From: Sphingomonas sp.
GTDB lineage: Bacteria > Pseudomonadota > Alphaproteobacteria > Sphingomonadales > Sphingomonadaceae
Direction: 5' to 3'
Assembly: GCF_019635515.1 (NCBI RefSeq)
Contig: NZ_JAHBZI010000002.1
Location: forward strand, 1,045,664-1,109,663
DNA: 64,000 nt
Positions 50,460-60,900 of the stretch are shown here, one piece after another. The stretch's first letter is position 1. Every line of letters begins with the position of its first letter. Made by a program: the position numbers and the translations under genes. Below the pieces are notes generated by a model. That model was not told where the DNA came from, ran no database searches, and saw nothing but the letters and a program-made list of their open reading frames with translations.

Positions 50460-51301
50460 GGCATGTCACCAGCCTTCGCATCGGCCCTGTCGGCTTTCGT
50501 ATCGGCAGCGATTGGCGCGCGCCTGTCGCGGCGCTCGACGATCTCTACCGCGACTATCCCCGGCCCGAGGTTCCGGATTTCAACGTCCATCTGTTCGCGG
50601 CGCGGCCATGGCGCAAATATCTGCGCCCGTCGGTGCATATCGGCGGCGATTTCGTGATTCCCGACGCGGCGCCGCTGCCGCTCGCCCAGGGGCTGCTCGC
50701 CGCCGAGATGGGCATGAACCTGCAAATGGCGCTGGGGCAGCGCGGCTATCTGCTGCTCCACGCCTCGGGTGTCGAACGCGACGGGCGCGCGGTGCTGATG
50801 ACCGGCATTTCGGGCGCGGGCAAATCGACGCTGGCGGCTTTGCTGATGGCGCGCGGCTGGCGGCTGATGGGCGACGAGTTCGTGCTTGTAGACCCCGCCA
50901 CCGGCATGGCGCACGCCTTTCCGCGGCTGATCAGCCTCAAGAACGAAGCGATTCCCGTAGCCGAGGCGCTGCTCCCGGGCGCGCGGTTCGGGCCGCTGCT
51001 GGAGGGGACGCCCAAGGGTACGCTCCGCCACATCGTGCCCGATGCCCGCGCCATCGCGGCGATGGCCGAACCAGCGGCGCCCGCGTTGATCCTGTTTCCG
51101 CGCTTCGGCTTCGCGCCCGCCGAGCGCCCGGTCCCGCCCAGCGAGGCGTTTGTCAGGCTGACCCAGGCCTCGACCAATTATGTCAACCTCGCCGAGCGCG
51201 GCTTCGAGGCGCTGACCCGGCTGGTCGCCAGCGTGCCGTCGCACGCGATCGACTATCCCGACACCGAAACCGCGCTCGCCATGGTCGAGCGCCTGGCATG
51301 A
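50456..51301 (+). CDS. HprK-related kinase A
   Basis: The 281-residue protein has a Walker A motif at 117-125 (GISGAGKST), the HAS motif H102-S104 before it, and MGDEFVLVD (D140, E141) matching the catalytic-domain pattern of HPr kinase/phosphorylase. It lacks the N-terminal HprK domain. This family is predicted to phosphorylate a Ser in a peptide or protein partner. The start is GTG overlapping pqqD-like; it overlaps the nucleotidyltransferase by ATGA. Confidence 0.85.
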   Translation: MRHVTSLRIGPVGFRIGSDWRAPVAALDDLYRDYPRPEVPDFNVHLFAARPWRKYLRPSVHIGGDFVIPDAAPLPLAQGLLAAEMGMNLQMALGQRGYLLLHASGVERDGRAVLMTGISGAGKSTLAALLMARGWRLMGDEFVLVDPATGMAHAFPRLISLKNEAIPVAEALLPGARFGPLLEGTPKGTLRHIVPDARAIAAMAEPAAPALILFPRFGFAPAERPVPPSEAFVRLTQASTNYVNLAERGFEALTRLVASVPSHAIDYPDTETALAMVERLA

Positions 51302-52293
51302 ACCCGGCGCTGCTCCTCGCCCGCACGCTGCGCGATCCGGCCTCGGCGAAGGGCCTCGGCCCGCAGGAATGGACCACGCTGTTCGCCGTGGCCCGCGCCG
51401 AGCAACTGATCGGAACGCTGGCGCTTCGCATCCATGGCCTGCCGATGCCGGAGGACGCCAGGCGCATCGTCCGCGATGCCATCGCCTCGGCCGAGCAGGG
51501 CCGCACCGCCGCGCTTTGGGAAGCCGAGATGGCGCGCCGCGCGCTCGGCGATATCCCGCTCGTATTGCTCAAGGGCACCGCCTTCGCCGCCGCCGGGCTC
51601 GAGGCGGGCAGGGGCCGCTCGATCGGCGATCTCGACATCCTCGTGCCACGCGACCTGATCGGGGAGGCCGAGGTGCGGCTGCTCGCGGCGGGCTGGGAAT
51701 GGGTCAAGCCCGATCCCTATGACGACGCCTATTACCGGCGGTGGATGCACGAGCTGCCGCCGTTGATCCACCGCGAGCGCGACCGGATGATCGACGTCCA
51801 CCACACGATCCTGCCGCTGACCGCCCGGGTAACGCCCGATGCCGATGCGCTGCTCGCCGCCGCGCGCCCGCTCGAAAACGGCATGCAGGTCCTCAGCCCC
51901 AACGATATGCTCTGCCATGCCGCCGCGCATCTGTTCGCCGATGGCGATCTCGCCGGGGGAATGCGCAACCTGTGGGACGTGCATTGCCTGGTGGAGCAGT
52001 TCGGCACCGAGGGGCTGGAGGCGCGCGCCGATCAGCATGGCCTCGCCGGGCACGTCACCCGCGCCATCCGCCTGTCGCAGGCGCTCTACGGCCCCGAGCC
52101 GCTCGCGGGCACGACCGGCGGCTGGGGCGACAGCCTCTATCTGCGCCGGCTCACCGCGCGCGATGGCTGGGGCCGCCCGACGCGCAAGCTGACCCGGCTG
52201 GCCTTCTACATCCGCTCGCACTGGCTGCGGATGCCGCCGGCGATGCTCGCGCGGCATCTGTGGACCAAGTGGCGCAAGGGTCATGCGCCCTGA
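51298..52293 (+). CDS. Nucleotidyltransferase-family protein (NTP_transf_5 type)
   Basis: The 331-residue protein has the nucleotidyltransferase core VLLKGTAFAAAGLEAGRGRSIGDLDILVPRD, with the DLDIL metal-binding Asp pair (about residues 107-118) and a later acidic DVHHTIL. Family members are fused or adjacent to peptide-modifying kinases, and in lasso-peptide clusters a related protein modifies the phosphorylated C-terminus. Its actual donor is unknown. The basic C-terminus RLAFYIRSHWLR may contact membrane or nucleic acid. Confidence 0.82.
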   Translation: MNPALLLARTLRDPASAKGLGPQEWTTLFAVARAEQLIGTLALRIHGLPMPEDARRIVRDAIASAEQGRTAALWEAEMARRALGDIPLVLLKGTAFAAAGLEAGRGRSIGDLDILVPRDLIGEAEVRLLAAGWEWVKPDPYDDAYYRRWMHELPPLIHRERDRMIDVHHTILPLTARVTPDADALLAAARPLENGMQVLSPNDMLCHAAAHLFADGDLAGGMRNLWDVHCLVEQFGTEGLEARADQHGLAGHVTRAIRLSQALYGPEPLAGTTGGWGDSLYLRRLTARDGWGRPTRKLTRLAFYIRSHWLRMPPAMLARHLWTKWRKGHAP

Positions 52294-52402
52294 TCGGCAA
52301 GGCCGAGCCCGGGCCGGTGCGGGGGATTTTTCGGTTCCCGCCGGGTAACGCTATGGAAATGGCAAGACTATCGGCGTAACCGCGTCGCCAAGAGGGGCCT
52401 TC

Positions 52403-53758
52403 ATGACGCATGCCATCGCCGCGATCATCCTTGCCGCCGGCAAGGGCACGCGGATGAAATCCGATACGCACAAGGTGCTGCACCCGATCGCGGGGCGGCC
52501 GATGCTGCTGCATCTGATCGACAGTTTCGACGCCGCGGGGGCGAGCGAGCGCGTCGTGGTGGTGGGATCGCTGCGCGAGCAGGTCGAGGCCGCCGTCGCG
52601 CCGCTGGGCGTGCGCACCGTCGTGCAGGAGGACCAGCTTGGTACCGCCCATGCCGCGCTGCAGGCCAAGGCGGCGCTCGCCGATTTCGACGGGGTCGCGG
52701 TGATCTGCTTCGGCGACGTGCCGTTCCTGCGCACCGAAACCGTGATGCGGATGGTCGAGCGGCTCGATCACCACGACCATCCCAAGATCGTGGTGCTCGG
52801 CTTCCGGCCCGAGGACCCGGCCGCTTATGGCCGCGTCATCGCCGACAGCGATACGCGTATCCTGGCGATGGTCGAATATAAGGACGCGACTCCCGCGCAG
52901 CGCAACGAGCGGCTGTGCAATTCGGGGGTGATGGCGGTGCGGGCCAGCGATCTCTGGCCGCTGCTCGAGCGCGTCGAGAACGGCAATGCCGCGGGCGAAT
53001 ATTACCTGCCCGACATCGTCATGCTCGCGCTCAACGATATGGACCGCTCGGTGGTGATCGAGGCGCCGGAGGCGGAGGTGCTGGGGATCAACAGCCGCGC
53101 CGAACTCGCGGGTGCCGAGCTGGTCTGGCAGCGCGCGCGCCGCGCCCGGGCGATGGCCGATGGCGCGACGCTGATCGCGCCCGAGACGGTCTGGTTCGCG
53201 CACGACACGAAAATCGGTCGGGACGTGCTGATCGAGCCCAATGTGTTTTTCGGCCCCGGCGTCGATATCGCCGACGGCGTAACGATCCATGCCTTCAGCC
53301 ATATCGAGGGCGCGACGGTGATGCGCGGCGGCGAGGTCGGCCCCTATGCGCGTCTCCGCCCCGGCGCGGTGATGGAGCAAGGCGCGAAGGTCGGCAATTT
53401 CGTCGAGATGAAGAAGGCCGTGCTCGGCCCCGGCGCCAAGGCCAATCATCTGACCTATCTGGGCGATGCCAAGGTGGGGGCGGGGGCCAATATCGGCGCC
53501 GGCACGATCACCTGCAATTATGACGGCTTCTTCAAATACGAGACCGTCATCGGCCACGGTGCCTTCATCGGATCGAACAGCGCGCTGGTCGCGCCGGTCA
53601 GGATCGGCGACGGCGCGATCGTCGCGGCGGGATCGGTGGTGACGCGAGACATCGAAGCGGGCGCGCTCGGGATCACCCGCGCGACGCAGGAAGCGAAGCC
53701 CGGCTGGGCGCATCGCTTCCGCGAGATGATGACGGCGCGCAAGAAGGAGCGGAAATGA
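52403..53758 (+). CDS. glmU: Bifunctional UDP-GlcNAc pyrophosphorylase / glucosamine-1-P acetyltransferase
   Basis: The 451-residue enzyme makes UDP-GlcNAc. The N-terminal uridylyltransferase domain has IILAAGKGTRMKSDTHKVLH and QLGTAHAAL. The C-terminal left-handed beta-helix carries acetyltransferase motifs (RLRPGAVMEQGAKVGNFVE, NHLTYLGDAKVG, GAGTITCNYDG). GAGGGG precedes the ATG. It is separated from glmS by one small gene, completing the aminosugar pathway. Confidence 0.97.
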   Translation: MTHAIAAIILAAGKGTRMKSDTHKVLHPIAGRPMLLHLIDSFDAAGASERVVVVGSLREQVEAAVAPLGVRTVVQEDQLGTAHAALQAKAALADFDGVAVICFGDVPFLRTETVMRMVERLDHHDHPKIVVLGFRPEDPAAYGRVIADSDTRILAMVEYKDATPAQRNERLCNSGVMAVRASDLWPLLERVENGNAAGEYYLPDIVMLALNDMDRSVVIEAPEAEVLGINSRAELAGAELVWQRARRARAMADGATLIAPETVWFAHDTKIGRDVLIEPNVFFGPGVDIADGVTIHAFSHIEGATVMRGGEVGPYARLRPGAVMEQGAKVGNFVEMKKAVLGPGAKANHLTYLGDAKVGAGANIGAGTITCNYDGFFKYETVIGHGAFIGSNSALVAPVRIGDGAIVAAGSVVTRDIEAGALGITRATQEAKPGWAHRFREMMTARKKERK

Positions 53759-54159
53759 TGCGAGGCATGGTTGGCGCGGCTCTGATCGCGATCGTTAGCG
53801 TGGCGCCGGCGCTGGCGCAGACCGCGGTGATGACGCCGGCGCAGGCGGTCGCAGCGGCGGCGGGAGGCGCGGATGTGGCGGGCGTGTTCGAGATGCACGT
53901 TGCTTCCACCGGCGCGAGCGGCTTTGTCTATTATCTCAACTCGGCCACCGATTACCGCGACGCCGGCAATCTCGCGATCGTGATCCAGCCCGCGGCGCGC
54001 AATGCGTTCCTGAAGCTGGGCGGTGAGCCCGACGCGGTGTTCAAGGACAAGCGCATCCGCGTGAAGGGGGTCGCGCGCCGCGTGCCCGTGGCGGGCGGCA
54101 AGCATTTCCAGACGCGGATTAACGTCGAGAGCGGCGACCAGATCGAAATCATCGGCTGA
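53755..54159 (+). CDS. Small periplasmic protein, OB-fold-like
   Basis: The 134-residue protein has a signal peptide (LIAIVSVAPALAQT). The mature part contains FEMHVASTGASG, YYLNSATDYRDAGNLAIVIQ and RIRVKGVARRVPVAGG, a beta-rich pattern seen in small proteins with a nucleotide- or ligand-binding OB-like fold. No name assigned. The ATG overlaps the glmU stop (ATGA), so it is translated with glmU. Confidence 0.7.
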   Translation: MMRGMVGAALIAIVSVAPALAQTAVMTPAQAVAAAAGGADVAGVFEMHVASTGASGFVYYLNSATDYRDAGNLAIVIQPAARNAFLKLGGEPDAVFKDKRIRVKGVARRVPVAGGKHFQTRINVESGDQIEIIG

Positions 54160-54187
54160 TCGGCCGGTTTGAAGGACAGCAGGGTTT

Positions 54188-55997
<1,810 letters not shown>

Positions 55998-56011
<14 letters not shown>

Positions 56012-56576
56012 CCGCTTCGGCGGCACCGGGGCGCCACTCCATCGCGATGTGCATGGGGCCGTTGTCGCCGCATGCGACGAAGCCGGTGCGCTGGTAGAGC
56101 GCCTGCGCGCGCGGATTGTTGATCGCGACCGACAGCCCCACCGACTCCGCGCCAGCCGCAACGGCGCTTGCCTGGGCCCATTCGATCAGCGCCGAGCCAA
56201 TGCCGCGCCCCTGCGCTTCCACCGCCAGGATCATGTCGAGGAGTCGCCAGGTTTTGCGCCGCCGCTCGGCATAGAGGCGTCCGATGGGAACGCCAGCCTG
56301 TTCGACGATCCAGAAGTCGCTTCGCGGCGAGTGCCGTAGATAATGTGCGTGTTGGAGCGCGAACTGGCTGTCGCAAAACCCGATTCTTTCCTGCGCCGAC
56401 CAAGGCATTCCGATAAATTCGGGCGCGCGCATCCCGGCGTAAAGCTGGCTCAGAAATGGCATGTCGTCGCGATGCGCGGGCCGCAGCGTGATCGCCGATG
56501 CCGCCAATCCGTCCGAAAGCGCCGGAATTGCCCGCGCCGAAGCCGGAAAATCGGGTAGGGAGTGGGAAGCCGCCAT
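55998..56576 (-). CDS. GNAT-family N-acetyltransferase
   Basis: The 192-residue protein has the acetyl-CoA pyrophosphate loop EAQGRGIGSALIEWAQ (Q/R-x-x-G-x-G/A), preceded by strand DMILAVE and followed by LSVAINNPRAQALYQRTGFVACG. The substrate is unknown. It is the divergent neighbour of a DUF6916 gene and near a tail-collar gene. Such GNAT proteins recur next to DUF6916/MdpB-like genes. Confidence 0.88.
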
Positions 56577-56635
56577 CGCTGCTGGATCCTTGCCAGAATC
56601 AAGTGTTGCGGGCGCGCCAAAAGGAGAATTTGCCG

Positions 56636-56929
56636 ATGCGATTGCTGACTCCGGAGGATTTCGAGCCCTGGGTGGGGAAGAAGGTGCGTCTCAACACGGT
56701 TCCAGCGCCGGTCGAGATCACATTGGCGCGGATCGAGCGGCGGCCGGTGTTACGCGGCTTGCCCGATCATCGCGAACCCTTCTCGCTATTCTTCGAGGCG
56801 CCGGCGAATGTCGTGCTGATGGATACCACCTACGAGTTCGATTGCGGAAAGGGTGGACCGCACGAGATCTGCATCGCCCAACTCCAGCCTTCCGCCGACA
56901 AAAGGCATTATCAGGCGGCGTTCTCCTGA
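56636..56929 (+). CDS. DUF6916-like small protein
   Basis: The 97-residue protein contains RLLTPEDFEPWVGKKVRL, ERRPVLRGLPDHREPFSLFFEAP and an HEICIAQLQPS end, matching the small conserved family placed with microcystin-dependent tail-collar proteins. AAGGAGAA is a strong ribosome binding site. Function unknown; perhaps an assembly or tip component of a tail-collar structure. Confidence 0.72.
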   Translation: MRLLTPEDFEPWVGKKVRLNTVPAPVEITLARIERRPVLRGLPDHREPFSLFFEAPANVVLMDTTYEFDCGKGGPHEICIAQLQPSADKRHYQAAFS

Positions 56930-56940
56930 ACGGAAACGAA

Positions 56941-56970
56941 TCCGGCCGCGTGAGTGTTCACGCGGCCGGA
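56941..56970. terminator. Strong bidirectional hairpin between converging genes
   Basis: TCCGGCCGCGTGA (56941-56953) and TCACGCGGCCGGA (56958-56970) form a perfect 13-bp stem with a GTGT loop, shared by the DUF6916 gene and the convergent tail-collar gene. Confidence 0.75.
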
Positions 56971-56993
56971 GCGGAATGCCGATACGCCGCGGC

Positions 56994-57614
56994 TCAGTTC
57001 CGCGACGGGAAGATTCCTTCCAGAGCGATGATGGTGGTCACCGCGAGATAGGGCTGGAGGATGCCGACCGGCTGCGATCCGCCATTCGGGGCGACGGTCA
57101 CGGTGCCGCCGCTGCCGCCCGAAATGTTGAGGCCGCCCAGGTTCACGGGGGTGCCGGCAGAGCCCGCCGGCGCATAGAGGATCGGCGTGGCGCCGCCGGG
57201 ATCGGCGACGGTTGCGAGGAACGAACCATCGGCCGGTGCGCTGGTCTCCTGGCCGACGGGATTACCGGTCATCGCCTGCAGCGATCCGGACACGCCACCA
57301 CCGCTCGGCGTAAAGGTGGCGTTGTGGTTGTGCACCGGCATTTGACCGATCGTGAGCGTGGTGCTTTCGACGCCGCCAATCTGTCCCGGATCATATTGCG
57401 ACAGGCCAGGCCCTTTGCCGGTGCCGATGAAAACCCGGCTTTGTGCGTCGGGAAGTGCGAAGGTCTGCTGCCCATTACCGCCGAAAGTGGTCCCGAGCAG
57501 CGAAAATAGCGCGGTCTGCTGTGCGATGCCCAGAAGCTGCCCCTGACAGATCATCCAGCCCCTTGGCGCGAAGCTGAAACCAACCTGCATGATTTGTCCA
57601 AGAAACGGTTCCAT
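56994..57614 (-). CDS. Phage-tail-collar / MdpB-like protein
   Basis: The 206-residue protein begins EPFLGQIMQVGFSFAPRGWMICQGQLL, the conserved tail-collar start, and has FALPDAQSRVFIGTG and PVHNHNATFTPSGG (His-containing loop), then GILQPYLAVTTIIALEGIFP. This matches the microcystin-dependent MdpB/tail collar family that forms beta-rich trimeric fibre tips or surface structures. No other phage genes are nearby. Confidence 0.85.
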   Translation of the reverse strand: MEPFLGQIMQVGFSFAPRGWMICQGQLLGIAQQTALFSLLGTTFGGNGQQTFALPDAQSRVFIGTGKGPGLSQYDPGQIGGVESTTLTIGQMPVHNHNATFTPSGGGVSGSLQAMTGNPVGQETSAPADGSFLATVADPGGATPILYAPAGSAGTPVNLGGLNISGGSGGTVTVAPNGGSQPVGILQPYLAVTTIIALEGIFPSRN

Positions 57615-57938
57615 TCGGTCCTCCCCTAGTAAATGAAGCGAGCAGAGGCCTAAGCCATCGCCTCGGCTTCGTTACCTGTTTTAATTTGGTAAAACTACAG
57701 TCCCGCTAGCATCAATCCGAATGGGACGGAATTATCATGCAGGCCAAATCGGTTGTAAATATAGTCCAAATCGAACGCATCAGTCATATTCGAGCTATTG
57801 CAGCAATATGCACGTCACGGTGTTGGCATCATATTTGCTCCAAAAGGCGCTTAACCTTAACTAGATAGTCAGATTACATGATTGCACTATCAGGATTCAG
57901 GGATATGACTCCGAATCGGGGATTTGGGGGATTTATCC
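57615..57938. promoter_or_regulatory. AT-rich divergent spacer with candidate promoter
   Basis: This 324-bp region is distinctly more AT-rich than its surroundings and has no gene. TTGCAC (57882-57887) and TATGAC (57904-57909), 16 bp apart, form a candidate promoter 30 bp before the GTG start of the giant protein. The spacer may also hold the promoter of the tail-collar gene. Confidence 0.45.
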
Positions 57939-60900
57939 GTGGTGATCGCAACTTTCCGTGCGCGTATGGTGCGTGGCCTGCAGGCTTGGCGCGCGATCGA
58001 AACGCCGCGTGCGCCCGCTCTGCGCCTCCGCCGCGCGGCCTTTGGCCTCGCCGCGATCGCCGCCGCGTTCGCGCCGGCCGCTGCGCACGCCTCCACCGGC
58101 TGCACCGCGATCAATTCGGGGGTACTTAATCACACGACTACGCTCAACACATCAGGCGCGATTACGAGCACCAACGCCAAGGCGACCGTCGGCACAAATA
58201 CCAGTTCGGTGCAGATGGCGCGCAGCGCTGGCTGGAGCGACGGATTCTACGGCGCCTATAATTTCGCGCCGGACAACACGACGACCTACGTATTCGACGT
58301 CAACGACGTCGTCGATGTCAGCGTCACCGTTACGGGCTATACGGCGAATGGTGGCTTCGGCTTGCGCGCCTTTATGCGAGCCGGCAGCGGTACCAATGGG
58401 TATAGCGAGCCCACCGGAGCGCGGGTTTCGCCCACCGGCAACGGCACGTCCAGTTTCAGCTACACCATTCCCAGCGGCACCACTGCCGTGGGCCTTCGGC
58501 TATTTTCGTCGAGCACGGGCGGCACGATTGCTGTTACCGCAACCTGCACTGCCGCTGCCACCGCTCCGACGATCTCGAGCTTCAGTTATGGCAGCATCGT
58601 CGCCTATAACCCCGGCTCCGCCACCGCGACCAACATCGATGTTGGAACGGGCGGCGGCGTCGCCAACGCGCCGACCGGCTACACCGTGTCGAACAGCAGC
58701 GGCGGAACCTATGCCGGTAGCGCGACCACCACGGGCGGCGGCACCGTCGTCATCAACAGCTCGGGTATCGCCAGCTACACGCCGGCCGTAGGTTATCGCG
58801 GCAACACCGGCACCGCCGGGACCAGCGACACCTTCTTCGTCAAGGCGAGCAACGGCGGCGGAACATCGACCGCCGCGACGGTGACGGTCCCTGTCGGTGA
58901 TCCGACGATCACCGCGACGCTCGGCGGCAGCGGGGCCAAGGTGGGAGCCTCGCTTTCGGCCTATGCGGTCAACCCGAGCGGGGGCAAATCAAACTATAGC
59001 TGTACCCTCAACTCCGGATCCGCGGCGCTGCCCGCCGGCGTCACGCTCGGCTCGAATTGCGCGCTCACCGGCACGCCGACCGTGTCCGGCACCTTCAGCT
59101 TCAACGTCGATATCGTCGATAGCTCGGTGACGGGCGCCAATGGCGGCACGCAATTGCCCTATACGCGATCCGACCTTGCCATCACCAATTTCGTGATCGG
59201 CCTCGACGCGCCGACGGTGACGGCGGTGACGCCGAACTTCGGCCCGGCCGGCTCGACGACCGCGAGCGTGACCGTCACCGGCACCAGCTTCACGCCGACC
59301 TCCACGGTCGTTTTCGGCTCCGTCGCGGGAACGAGCGTCGTCGTGAACGGGCCGACCAGCCTGACCGTTACCGCGCCGTCCCAAGCCTTCTCGGTTTCGC
59401 CGGTCGATGTGCGCGTCACCAATGCGACCGGCCAATCGGCGGTCAACGCGCCGGCCGACCAGTTCCATTATCTGCGCGCGCCGGAGCCGGCCGTCAGCTT
59501 CTCGCCGGCGACGATAGATCCCGGGCAGAACAGCCGGCTGTCGATCCAGCTGACGTCGAGCTCCGGGATCACGATCAACGGCGTCGCGTTCAGCAAGGCG
59601 CTGACCGGGCTCACCATCGCTTCGACGCCGAACCTGAGCAACGGCTGCGGCGGCTCGGCTTCGGCAGTTGCCGGCAGTTCGCTGATCGAGCTTTCCGCGG
59701 CATCGCTCGCGGCGGGCGCGGGCTGCACCGTCGCCGTCGATGTCTCGCCGACGACGACCGGGTCGCTTCCGACCGGCAGCGTGCAGGTGACCGCGACCTC
59801 GGCGCAGTCGATCAATACCGGCGGCGGCACGCTTACCGTCAACGCCACGCCGCCCGCGCTCAACGCCTTCACCGCGAGCGCGGTGGCCTATGGCTCGACC
59901 GGCAATTCGATCAACGCGGCTGCCGGCACCGGCGCGGTGCCCACCCCGACCGCATGGGAAATCTCGAAGGACGGCGTCAGCTTCGCCAGCAGCGCGCAGA
60001 GCGCCAACGGTTCGACGACCAATGCTTCGATCAGCAATTTGGGCTTGGTGACCTATGCGGCGCCGACGGGCTTTCGCGGCAACGACAGCTTCTATGTCCG
60101 GGCGTCCAATCTCGCCGGCAATTCGAACGCCGTCGCGGTATCGGTGACGGTCAACGATCCGGCCCTGACCATCGGCCTGACCGGCAGCGGGACGCGCGGC
60201 ACCGCGCTGGCGGGCGTCCTGGTTACCGCCAGCGGCGGTACGGGTGGCTATACCTGCAACCCCGCCCCCGCATCGGGCGCGCTGCCCGCCGGCGTGACGC
60301 TCAACAATGATTGCACGCTGAGTGGCACCCCGGGGGCGAGTGGCGCATTCGACTTCACCGCGACCGTGACCGATAGTTCGCGGCCGACAGGCTTCGCGCA
60401 GACCAGCGGCACGCTGAGGCTCGATATCGCGGCACCGGCCGTGACGCTCAGTCCCGCGGCCGGCGCGCTTCCCGGTGCGACTGCGGGCGCTGCCTATTCG
60501 CAGACGCTCACCGCCAGCGGCGGGGTCGCTCCCTATACCTATTCGCTCAGCGCAGGCACGTTGCCGAATGGCGTGACGATCGTGGGCGACAAGCTGGTGG
60601 GCACGCCTACCGCCGTCGGCACGTTCAATTTCGACATCGCCGCGACCGATAGCGCGTCCGCCGGCACCGGTGGCCCCTACACGGTACCGAACAGCTATTC
60701 GATCACCGTCGCGGCTCCGACGATCGCGGTCGCGCCGACGACGCTGCCGACGATCCAGGTCGGGGTTCCGTACAGCGCGACGATCACCGCGAGCGGCGGC
60801 AATGCCGCCTATGCCTTTGCGCACACCACGGGCACGCTGCCGACCGGGCTGACGCTGGCCTCGGATGGAACGCTGAGCGGCACGCCGACCGCAGGCGGTC

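Noticed and set aside
56994..57614. Prophage remnant
   Set aside because: The tail-collar gene stands alone with DUF6916 and GNAT; no integrase, capsid, terminase or lysis genes are present.
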